NCBI GenBank assembly: GCA_029976905.1
Contig: JAPOLW010000182.1
Location: 1-7,296, forward strand
DNA length: 7,296 nt
Source: a bacterium
Lineage (GTDB): Bacteria; Desulfobacterota; Binatia; UBA12015
Direction of reading: 5' to 3'
The notes beneath the pieces are model-generated. The model was not told the DNA's origin. It was given only the letters and a program-made list of their open reading frames with translations, and made no database searches. How positions within the stretch are numbered: position 1 is the first letter of the stretch; each line of letters begins with the position of its first letter. The position numbers and the translations under genes are program-made. Of the stretch, positions 1 through 6,600 are shown piece by piece.

Positions 1-429
1 GAACTCGTCGGCCTGAACGCCAATCCACTTCTCGGCGAATTCCCGGCACTCTTGACGGAACTGCGCGACAGGGACTTCGTCTTTGTTTTTCCCAGCCTTG
101 CGATATTGCTGTTCGACTTGCCATTCGATCGGCAGACCGTGGCAATCCCAGCCCGGCACATAGGGCGTGCGGAACCCGCGCATGTGCTTGTACTTGACGA
201 TGACGTCCTTGAGCACGCGGTTCAGAACGTGCCCCATGTGCATGTTGCCGTTGGCGTAGGGAGGGCCGTCGTGCAGGATGAAGGAGGGAGCCTCGGCACG
301 CTGTGCCAACATCCTTTCGTAGAGCGAGCCCTCGTCCCAGCGCGCAAGCTGCTCGGGTTCCCGCCTGGCCGCGTTCGCGCGCATCGGGAAGCTGGTGCGG
401 GGAAGGTTCAGCGACGCGCGGTATTCCAT
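1..429 (-). CDS. ileS: Isoleucyl-tRNA synthetase, N-terminal 143 residues (runs off left edge)
   Basis: This enzyme charges tRNA-Ile with isoleucine in the cytoplasm. The window holds only about the first 143 of roughly 900 or more residues. Visible signatures are the class I N-terminus NLPRTSFPMRAN (residues 8-19), HDGPPYANGN (53-62), the HIGH-type ATP-binding motif as HMGH (64-67) and GWDCHGLPIE (93-102). The stretch EWQVEQQYRKAGKNKDEVP (102-120), followed by FR.ECREFA..W, matches my recollection of alphaproteobacterial IleS rather than the E. coli form. The ATG at 429 fits the family N-terminus. The 64 bases upstream contain no clear Shine-Dalgarno sequence, so initiation may be SD-independent. 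It lies downstream of the TerB-like gene on the same strand. Family identity is very secure; the lineage remark is from memory. Confidence 0.96.
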   Translation of the reverse strand, partial: MEYRASLNLPRTSFPMRANAARREPEQLARWDEGSLYERMLAQRAEAPSFILHDGPPYANGNMHMGHVLNRVLKDVIVKYKHMRGFRTPYVPGWDCHGLPIEWQVEQQYRKAGKNKDEVPVAQFRQECREFAEKWIGVQADEF

Positions 430-493
430 TGAAGCGCGGGTACCAACCGACAAACGAGGTTTCAAACGGCCGCGACCCGACGACCGTGGGGCC

Positions 494-850
494 TCACGAA
501 GAGCCGATTTCGACCGAGACGTTCCAGGCGCCGCGCAGCCAGTCCAAGACTCTCGAATGGGGCAGCCCCTCGGCGTCGGAGAGCGCGACCTCGAGGGCCT
601 GGCCGTAGATCAAATCACGAGCGGCCTGCCGCTCGATCCCTCCGAGATGGCGGCGAAGAGCCTCCTCGTCCGGGAAGCGTTCGTCCACCGCGTCGACCAG
701 GCTCCGGTAGGCATCCGCACCGAAGGCATCAGCCAGAGCGGAGATCTCCTTCTGCTCTTCCTCGGTAATCGTGCGGTTGGATTCCGCAACGAGTTCGATC
801 AGGGCCACGAGCGCGAGTCGCTCGTCCTCGTTCAGGTCAGCAATCTCCAC
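494..850 (-). CDS. Small helical protein, possibly TerB-like
   Basis: A 118-residue acidic, mostly helical protein with no signal peptide or membrane segment. The start is the GTG at 850, because AAGGAGG (859-865) sits 8 bases upstream; the open frame extends further but reads as non-coding sequence. Residues 8-44 (ERLALVALIEL, then ITEEEQKEISALADAFG) and residues 63-109 (DEEALRRHLG to LDWLRGAW) look like two related helical halves. That fits the TerB/DjlA-N-type fold, in which acidic helices may bind metal, but the usual DG.....E metal motif is not obvious (ESNRTITEEE in its place). It is followed by ileS after 64 bases. The gene call is firm; the family is a tentative resemblance and the function is unknown. 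Confidence 0.75.
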   Translation of the reverse strand: MEIADLNEDERLALVALIELVAESNRTITEEEQKEISALADAFGADAYRSLVDAVDERFPDEEALRRHLGGIERQAARDLIYGQALEVALSDAEGLPHSRVLDWLRGAWNVSVEIGSS

Positions 851-858
851 GGAATCTC

Positions 859-865
859 CCTCCTT
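859..865 (-). promoter_or_regulatory. Strong ribosome binding site for the TerB-like gene
   Basis: The minus strand reads AAGGAGG 8 bases before the GTG at 850. It is the best Shine-Dalgarno match seen in the window, and it fixes the start against longer in-frame alternatives up to about 994. Confidence 0.8.
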
Positions 866-933
866 GTACCCAGCTGGTCGAATGCCGACCGCCGGCTCGC
901 GCGCTCGCCAACCAATGGACCCACACCATGCGA

Positions 934-1242
934 TCATCCCCCGGGAAGGCGGCGCCGGTCCCTGCGACGGTCCTCGGTTCGGGGCGCTCTCCATCGATCA
1001 CGCCCCCGCGCACCCGTCCGGCGCAGACCCAGAAAATAGCAGCATTGCTCGTGGTCGAGGTCGTTGTTGAAGGTGCGCTGCTGGCCGTCTTCGAAGAGCA
1101 ACCGCACCAGACAGGTCCCACCGGGGACCACAGACGTCCGCTCCTCGACCACCGCGCCCTCCCCCCACTCCTCGTGGCGGACATGCACCACCCGGTCACC
1201 CAGCCGGAGGTAGAGCCGCTTGTCGCTCGCCGTATACTCCAT
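934..1242 (-). CDS. DUF3553-like small protein with Arg-rich tail
   Basis: A 102-residue cytoplasmic protein. Residues 14-72 resemble the small DUF3553 beta-barrel: LGDRVVHVRHEEWGEGAVV, then VRLLFEDGQQRTF. The family pattern is GD.V.H...EWG.G.V followed by V.FE..G; I know of no established function, though similar barrels occur in nucleic-acid-associated proteins. After residue 73 the chain becomes Arg-rich and low in complexity (RTGARGRDRW and RRRDRRRLPGG), which could be a basic tail binding nucleic acid or drifted sequence. The start is uncertain: the ATG at 1242 has only a weak TAGG 6 bases upstream, and an ATG at 1293 would give 119 residues with GC-rich third positions but no better binding site. 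It lies 117 bases after the glutaredoxin-like gene and 83 bases before the TerB-like gene. Confidence 0.7.
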   Translation of the reverse strand: MEYTASDKRLYLRLGDRVVHVRHEEWGEGAVVEERTSVVPGGTCLVRLLFEDGQQRTFNNDLDHEQCCYFLGLRRTGARGRDRWRAPRTEDRRRDRRRLPGG

Positions 1243-1359
1243 CGCCTGCCTACCGTTGCTGTCGTAGCTCTTTCGGACGAGCGGCGAAAGCATCCCCGGC
1301 GCCGGGTTCGCGTCGCGAAGTCCACACCGGCCAGACGGGAGCGAGAGAAGTCCCGACGG

Positions 1360-1599
1360 CTAGCGGCCGTCGTCGTCGACCTCGCTCCCCCCGTCGGGAG
1401 CGACCTCGATGCGCCCTCCCCGCACGATGACCGGCACGATCCGCCGTCCGTCGGTGAGCTTCAGCCATTCGTTCATCGCCTGTGGCGTTCGGCTCAAGTT
1501 GACTTCCTCGAGGCGTCCGCCCTCCGCGCGGAGACGCTCGCGCGCTCGATCGCAGTGGGGACAGCCATCACGGGTGTAGAGGGTGATGCGCAAGGCCAC
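1360..1599 (-). CDS. Glutaredoxin-like thiol-disulfide protein (CPHC)
   Basis: A 79-residue thioredoxin-fold protein expected to perform thiol-disulfide exchange in the cytoplasm (no signal peptide). It shows the glutaredoxin opening strand ITLYTRDGCPHC (residues 5-16) with active-site cysteines 13 and 16, a charged helix, and IVPVIVRGGR (54-63) containing the expected cis-proline (P56). CPHC in place of the CPYC of classical glutaredoxins is also seen in small glutaredoxin-like families and in DsbA. The C-terminus is short and acidic (EVDDDGR). The GTG at 1599 is chosen because GGAG (1605-1608) lies 5 bases upstream and the length suits the fold. It begins 2 bases after the previous stop, so translation is probably coupled. 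The substrate is unknown. Confidence 0.88.
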   Translation of the reverse strand: MALRITLYTRDGCPHCDRARERLRAEGGRLEEVNLSRTPQAMNEWLKLTDGRRIVPVIVRGGRIEVAPDGGSEVDDDGR

Positions 1600-1601
1600 C
1601 C

Positions 1602-2204
1602 CTACTCCGCCCCTGCGGCGGCGCGCCACCGTTCTCCGTCGACCGGGGGCGCCGAGGCGCGGGGCCCGGGGGTGGCCCGGGGGCGGCGCAGGCGGCGCCA
1701 GAGACCACGAAGTCGAATCCACGAAGTCGAAACGACCAGATAGACGAGGAGCAAAGGTGCCAGGACCAGACCCATTCCCTGCGACGTCAGCCCGAAGTGA
1801 CTGGCGAGATCCGGCAATCGAAAGACGTTCAGCGGGAAATGATCGAGGCTATCGTTGAAGGCGACGATCGTGCGACCGCGCAGGACGAAGGGCAGCGATC
1901 GCAAGCCCCGCGCGCCACTCCGGCTCAGTTGCATGACGATCAGGTCGTAGGAACGGCCGCGGAGTTCGCGCACCAGTCCCTGACGCTCCTCGAAGCGCAC
2001 GACCCGCGCGGTGTCGGCGGTCAGATGCGAAACCAGGGCCGCGTCTTCCTCGCGCAACAGAACTTCGACATGGGCGTCGGGGAAGAGGCGCCGCAACTCG
2101 GCGATCACGCCGGAGACGAGGTCGGCCGGGCCGGTCTGGACCAGAGCGATCCGGGACACCCGGTCGTAGCGCAGGGGGCGGAGGTAGGAGAGAAGATCAG
2201 GCAT
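1602..2204 (-). CDS. Membrane-anchored half glycosyltransferase, GT9/heptosyltransferase-like
   Basis: A 200-residue protein. Residues 17-120 look like the N-terminal Rossmann domain of a GT-B fold: the strand RIALVQTGPADLVSGVIAELRRL recalls the opening of GT9 heptosyltransferases, followed by FPDAHVEVLL, YDLIVMQLS and TIVAFNDSLDHFPLN. The C-terminal half of a GT-B enzyme, which normally binds the nucleotide-sugar, is absent. Instead a hydrophobic segment at 144-164 (GMGLVLAPLLLVYLVVSTSW) is followed by an Arg/Pro-rich tail, suggesting a membrane-tethered accessory protein. Single-domain relatives of GT9 with a terminal membrane helix occur in polysaccharide clusters, as far as I recall. The ATG at 2204 overlaps the stop of the large upstream gene by 8 bases, implying coupled translation. 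The coding call is firm; whether it is catalytic is doubtful. Confidence 0.8.
   Translation of the reverse strand: MPDLLSYLRPLRYDRVSRIALVQTGPADLVSGVIAELRRLFPDAHVEVLLREEDAALVSHLTADTARVVRFEERQGLVRELRGRSYDLIVMQLSRSGARGLRSLPFVLRGRTIVAFNDSLDHFPLNVFRLPDLASHFGLTSQGMGLVLAPLLLVYLVVSTSWIRLRGLWRRLRRPRATPGPRASAPPVDGERWRAAAGAE
1605..1608 (-). promoter_or_regulatory. Ribosome binding site of the glutaredoxin-like gene inside the upstream gene
   Basis: GGAG lies 5 bases before the GTG at 1599 and overlaps the last codons of the upstream half-GT gene. This supports coupled translation and selects the GTG over longer in-frame openings up to 1722. Confidence 0.6.
1705..1731 (-). repeat. Tandem 14-base direct repeat (13 identical bases) in the half-GT gene
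   Basis: The minus strand carries TTCGACTTCGTGG twice (1731-1719 and 1717-1705), separated by one base. The unit length, 14, is not a multiple of three, so gaining or losing one copy changes the reading frame just after the membrane segment of the half-GT protein. Confidence 0.9.
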
Positions 2205-5200
2205 CGGTCGGATCCGCAGGCTGCTCCCATCCATACGCTTCGAAGAGCCGCTGCGCGATGGCCGGCCAGTCGTAGTTCGCCTCCGCAAAGCGTCGCGCCC
2301 GCGCGGCCATCGCGTCCCGCTGGGCGCGGTCGCGGATCATTTCGACGACCGCCGCGGCGAATCCCGCCGGGTCGTCGACCATCCGGATCTCGCCGGCATC
2401 CACCGCGAGGCCCTCCGCGCCGACCTCCGTCGAGACCACCGGACATCCGCTCGCCATGGCCTCGAGGATCTTCAATCGCGTCCCCGATCCGCGCAGGATC
2501 GGGGCCACGAAGACCGTTGCCCGACGGTAGTGGGAGGCGGTTTCGGGCACCAACCCGGCCACCTCGATGCCCGGATCCCGTTCCGCGAGGGCCCGGATGG
2601 CCTCGGGCGGATAGGCGCCCACGACGCGGAAGATCGCCTCGGGAATCGTCTCGCGCACCCGTGGCAGGATCTCGCGCGCGAAATGGAGGGCCGCCTCGAC
2701 GTTGGGCTCGTGCCGGAAGAAACCCACGAAGAGAATGGTCGCCGGCTCGGCCTCCCCGGGTGCGAATGGGAAGTCGCGGCAGGAGACGCCGTTGGGCACC
2801 ACCGCGATGGGCTCCGGGTCCACGTAGCGCGCCAGCGCCCGGCGGTCATTTTCACTCATCGCGAGCACGCGGTCGGCCTTTTCGACCGAAGCGACCTCGT
2901 GGCGCAGCGTCCGCAACCCGTCGACCCAGAGCCCGAACCGCCGGATCCAGGAAGATTCCCCGCGTCGGGCCCGCTCGGCCGCGACGAAACTCACGTCGTG
3001 TTCGACCAGGACCCGCAACATGCCCGGGCACGGCGGCGGCAGATAGTGCGCCATGTTGGTGTACTCGATCTGGACCACGTCGAAGGCACGCTTCTCCAAC
3101 CAGACCTCGATCATCTCGAACATGCGCTCGGAGACGAAGCCATGCATGGCCAGGGGCAGCAATCGGCCGCCCGCACCCTCCCGATCGCGCGGAAGCAGAA
3201 CGACGTCCCGACAGAGTTCGCGCAGGATCTCGAGGTTCTCCGCGTCCGACTCCGCGGGCGTATCGGTGAAGGAAAGCAGCGTCACGTCGCAACGAGCCCG
3301 CATCTCGCGAATGAGGTTCAACATCCGCACGGCGCCCCCGTGCACGGCAGGGGACGGGCTGTAGGGCGACACCACGAGAACCTGGGGACGCTCCTGGGCA
3401 CGTGGTGGATCGGGATGGAAGCGGGCGCGGTAGACGTGTCGGAAGCGCGAGAGGTCGAGGATCTCCTCGTCGGTGAAGACCCGCGGCCGGGCCCGCTCGC
3501 GACGCCGGGCGCGCATCGTCGTGGGAATCTGACGGGCGAGGCCGAGCAGGGTCGCGAGCGCCGAGCGCCCCCCCTGCTCCCGGCGCGCGCGCTCCGGCAA
3601 TGTCACGATTCCCAGGAGGTGACGCACGAGAATCGCTGGCGAACGTGTGTTCTTCCACAGGAGTGCCGCCAGATTCTTCAAGAAGAAGGAGTGGATGACC
3701 CCCTCGCTCCAGATCCGGCGGGTCGTACCCCGATGCTTGTGATGCACCCGACTCTTCGGCGCCAGGAGGGAGGGCCAACCCCGCTTCCAGGCGCGGTAGC
3801 CCAGATCCACGTCCTCGATGTAGACCGGCGAGAAGACCGCCTCGTCGAAACCCCCGAGAGCGAGAAAGCGCTCACGGTCGTAGGCCGAAGCGCCACCGCC
3901 CGCGAAGAAGATCGGATAGGTCTTGTCTTCCTCGAAGCGGTCGAGATGAAAGAGACGCACGAGACCGCCCCGGAGTTCCGCGTGCACCTTGCCGGTCTCC
4001 CATCGGGGACGGTTGGGATCGATGAAGTCGATCTGACAGGAAACTCCGAAGACTCCCGGCTCCTCCCCAAAGACGTCGAGAAGGGGCTGCACGAAATCGG
4101 GCTCCACGACCATGTCGTTGTTCAGGAAGAGCACCGCCGGATTCTTTGCCTCGGCCGCCCCCCGATTGGTGGCCCCGGCGAACCCCTCGTTGCGATCGAG
4201 CGCAATCACCCGCAGACCGGGGAACTCCGCGGCGCGGCGCTCGAGTTCGGCCACGGTCCCGTCCTCGCTGCCGTTGTCGACGACGAGGATCTCGTCGTCG
4301 GGATGTCCGTGGTTACGCAAGGCCTGCACGAGGGGAGGCAGGCTCATGTCGAGCAACTCGCGCCCGTTCCAGGTGGGAATGACGACCGAAACCGCATCGC
4401 CCGGGTGCACACCACGGGCGTCTGGCGACAGGCCGTCCCCACGGCGCCGCACGGGAATGAGATCGCCGAGGAGAAGAGCCATCCCGACCAGAGCCGACAC
4501 CCCGGCCGCGAGCGCCGTGAGGAGGAAAACCAAAAAGGGCACCGCGGCCCGGCGCACCAGACCAAGGCTCGCAACGAGAGCCCGCTTCCCTTCCCGGGCG
4601 AGCCCGCGGAAATAGCGGACCTCGTCGGCCACGGTCTCTCGGGCGACCCGACGGAGCGCGGGACTGGGTTCGCCACGCTCGAGTTCCTGCGCGGCCGCCA
4701 GGCGCGCCTCCAGCGACGCCGCCTGGCGCTCGGCCGCTTCGGTGCGAACGGTGAGCCGCGCCAGGGCGGCGCGTACGCCGTCGAGATCTTCGACCGGCGG
4801 GCCCGCGTCCCGCCACGATCCAGCGACGAGCGCCCCCCCGTCCTCCATCAGCGGGATGGTGGTATTGTGCGCGAACAGGAAATCGTCGCGCGCGGCCGGC
4901 CCCTCGTCCTCCACGCCCGCAATCAGGTAACGCGCGAGGAAGGCCACGCCCTCCCCCTCTCCCCGGGCCGGGTTCGGATCGGCACACCGCCAGATCGAGA
5001 CGCGGCCGCGCCGGTCCCACTCACCCGGCGCATGCTCGAGCGTCAAGCGGAACTCGAGCTCGCGCTCCCGGGTCCGTTCGATCGGACGAAACTCGAATCG
5101 CTGCCAACCGTCGTGCGGCAATTGAGCGGCTGGCACCACGACCCGGACCAGGGGCGACGCGGACTCGTCCGACGCGCGCAATTCGAAGACGAGCACACTG

Positions 5201-6600
5201 CCGTCGAGTGGCGGTTCGAACCAGACGAGCACGTCCACCTGACAGAGCCGATCGTAGCTCGCGGTGAAGCGCTGCCAGGCGCTGTAGGTGGCACCGAGGG
5301 GCGCCGAGAGGGCACGGGTGGAACTGGTGAATTCCTGCGCCACCAGGGCCTGCTCCTTACGCGGCGCCCCGTCCCGGGAAACATCGGCGGCCACCCAGGC
5401 CCTCCCCGCCCGATCCGGTGCGCGGCGCGGACTCCGGCAGAACGCATCCAGTGGTTCGATCGCCTTCGACCAGCGGAACTCCCAGCGGGCTTCCGCAAAG
5501 CGACGCGCACGCTCTTCGTCGGCGGGCTCCTCGAGGACCTCGACCAAGGCCGCGGCGACGGCTTCGGGCGCATCGGGGGGAACCACCCGGCCCAGGCGTC
5601 GCTCGCCCACCAGGGACGCGAGCTCGTCCCCCTCGGTCACGACCATCGGGCGGCCGCACCAGAGGTAGTCGAGCAGTCGCGTGCGAAAGGCGAACTCCGA
5701 TTCGACGCCGCGACGGTGCAGACTGACGCCGACGTCCGCCTCCAGGATCCAGCGTTCGCGCTCCTCGTACGCAATCCAATCGACGAAGCGCACCGAACCG
5801 TCGTCGACCAGGCCGAGCTCCCCCGCAAGGTCGCGCGCCCGACGGGCCATCTCCATCTCGCCGATCTCGGGGTTGGGGTGACGACTTCCGAGGATCAGCG
5901 TCTTCACGCCCGGTCGTTTCGCACGCAGGATCGCGGCCGCACGCACCAGCGTCAGCGGATCCACCCAATTCCACATGCCGCCCGCCCAGAGGACCACTTC
6001 ATCGTCGGGAGCCACGCCCGGCAGGACACCCTTGATGACGCGCGGGCGGCCCGTCTCCGGCAAAACGTCGGGTACGCCAAAGGGAACCACGGCAAGCAGG
6101 CGCTCGAGTACGGGGTCGGCCTCGTAGTTTGCACGATTCACGCGGCCGGCGGCCGTCAGCATGCCGAGCCAGAAGCTGCGCTGTGCCTCCCCCGCACAAA
6201 GGAAGAAATCTCCGTAGGTCAGATGATGCTGGAGCCACCGCAACGAGAGCAGGGCACGTCCGCCGGAACGGTCGAAGTCCGCGCCGAAGAGGTCGAGGTT
6301 CGAGAGGACGAACGGGTCGTAGAGATCGACGACCAGGGGCTTGTCGATCGCCGTCATCAATTCCATCCGGCCTGAGATCACGACGACGTCGGCCTCCCCG
6401 ACCAGGGCGGAGAGAGCTCCGGAATCGTCGGCCACCGCAAGGGACAATCCCGGCTCGGAGTCCATCCGGCTACCGGACGGAGCCGCGAGGGTCACTCGAT
6501 GTCCGGCCCGGGCGAGGGCGCGCGCCATCTCCAGGGCGCGGATCGCCGAGCCGGCCATGCGCGTGCCGATGCGATCCCAACTCGAGACGAGCACCCTCAC
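2197..6600 (-). CDS. Giant multidomain glycosyltransferase: GT4 / beta-sandwich / coiled coil / TM hairpin / GT2 / GT4
   Basis: A 1,467-residue protein with three glycosyltransferase domains, probably adding successive sugars to one glycan at the inner face of the membrane. Residues 1-390 are GT4-like (MAGSAIRALEMARAL, WAGGMWNWVDPL, FAFRTRLLDYLWCGRP). Residues 420-540 are a beta-strand-rich domain also present in the upstream protein. Residues 605-640 look like a coiled coil. Residues 685-716 are hydrophobic with Arg on both sides. Residues 735-1000 are GT2: VVIPTWNG (739-746), VVDNGSEDGT (773-782), NEGFAGATNRG (804-814), the DxD equivalent NND (827-829) and the base motif EDVD (929-932). Residues 1072-1467 are GT4: VVSPYSPSPAVHGGAVR, FVGFFRHEPN, GSGTRLKILEAMASG (1371-1385). 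The GTG at 6600 is chosen because AGGAG (6609-6613) lies 8 bases upstream and overlaps the preceding stop. Sugars and linkages cannot be predicted. Confidence 0.95.
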   Translation of the reverse strand: MRVLVSSWDRIGTRMAGSAIRALEMARALARAGHRVTLAAPSGSRMDSEPGLSLAVADDSGALSALVGEADVVVISGRMELMTAIDKPLVVDLYDPFVLSNLDLFGADFDRSGGRALLSLRWLQHHLTYGDFFLCAGEAQRSFWLGMLTAAGRVNRANYEADPVLERLLAVVPFGVPDVLPETGRPRVIKGVLPGVAPDDEVVLWAGGMWNWVDPLTLVRAAAILRAKRPGVKTLILGSRHPNPEIGEMEMARRARDLAGELGLVDDGSVRFVDWIAYEERERWILEADVGVSLHRRGVESEFAFRTRLLDYLWCGRPMVVTEGDELASLVGERRLGRVVPPDAPEAVAAALVEVLEEPADEERARRFAEARWEFRWSKAIEPLDAFCRSPRRAPDRAGRAWVAADVSRDGAPRKEQALVAQEFTSSTRALSAPLGATYSAWQRFTASYDRLCQVDVLVWFEPPLDGSVLVFELRASDESASPLVRVVVPAAQLPHDGWQRFEFRPIERTRERELEFRLTLEHAPGEWDRRGRVSIWRCADPNPARGEGEGVAFLARYLIAGVEDEGPAARDDFLFAHNTTIPLMEDGGALVAGSWRDAGPPVEDLDGVRAALARLTVRTEAAERQAASLEARLAAAQELERGEPSPALRRVARETVADEVRYFRGLAREGKRALVASLGLVRRAAVPFLVFLLTALAAGVSALVGMALLLGDLIPVRRRGDGLSPDARGVHPGDAVSVVIPTWNGRELLDMSLPPLVQALRNHGHPDDEILVVDNGSEDGTVAELERRAAEFPGLRVIALDRNEGFAGATNRGAAEAKNPAVLFLNNDMVVEPDFVQPLLDVFGEEPGVFGVSCQIDFIDPNRPRWETGKVHAELRGGLVRLFHLDRFEEDKTYPIFFAGGGASAYDRERFLALGGFDEAVFSPVYIEDVDLGYRAWKRGWPSLLAPKSRVHHKHRGTTRRIWSEGVIHSFFLKNLAALLWKNTRSPAILVRHLLGIVTLPERARREQGGRSALATLLGLARQIPTTMRARRRERARPRVFTDEEILDLSRFRHVYRARFHPDPPRAQERPQVLVVSPYSPSPAVHGGAVRMLNLIREMRARCDVTLLSFTDTPAESDAENLEILRELCRDVVLLPRDREGAGGRLLPLAMHGFVSERMFEMIEVWLEKRAFDVVQIEYTNMAHYLPPPCPGMLRVLVEHDVSFVAAERARRGESSWIRRFGLWVDGLRTLRHEVASVEKADRVLAMSENDRRALARYVDPEPIAVVPNGVSCRDFPFAPGEAEPATILFVGFFRHEPNVEAALHFAREILPRVRETIPEAIFRVVGAYPPEAIRALAERDPGIEVAGLVPETASHYRRATVFVAPILRGSGTRLKILEAMASGCPVVSTEVGAEGLAVDAGEIRMVDDPAGFAAAVVEMIRDRAQRDAMAARARRFAEANYDWPAIAQRLFEAYGWEQPADPTDA

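Noticed and set aside
437..465. Possible sigma-70 promoter for ileS (TTGAAA, 17-base spacer, TACCCG)
   Set aside because: The -35 is good and the spacing correct, but the -10 matches at only two positions and would place transcription start almost at the ATG. It is not strong enough to list.
851..994. Longer N-terminus for the TerB-like protein
   Set aside because: The extension is Pro/Arg/Gly-rich without family character, and the strong AAGGAGG site points to the GTG at 850.
1355..1371. Hairpin GACGGC/GCCGTC around the glutaredoxin stop codon as a terminator
   Set aside because: The stem is only 6 pairs, and the downstream minus-strand sequence lacks a T run.
1797..3269. A 490-codon plus-strand open frame
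   Set aside because: Its product is largely Arg/Pro low-complexity sequence and it lies antisense to well-supported genes.
2530..6375. A 1,281-codon open frame on the plus strand opposite the giant GT gene
   Set aside because: The minus-strand frame shows clear GT motifs throughout. The plus-strand product is rich in Arg, Gly, His and Glu with no recognisable domain, which is the expected shadow of a GC-rich coding strand.
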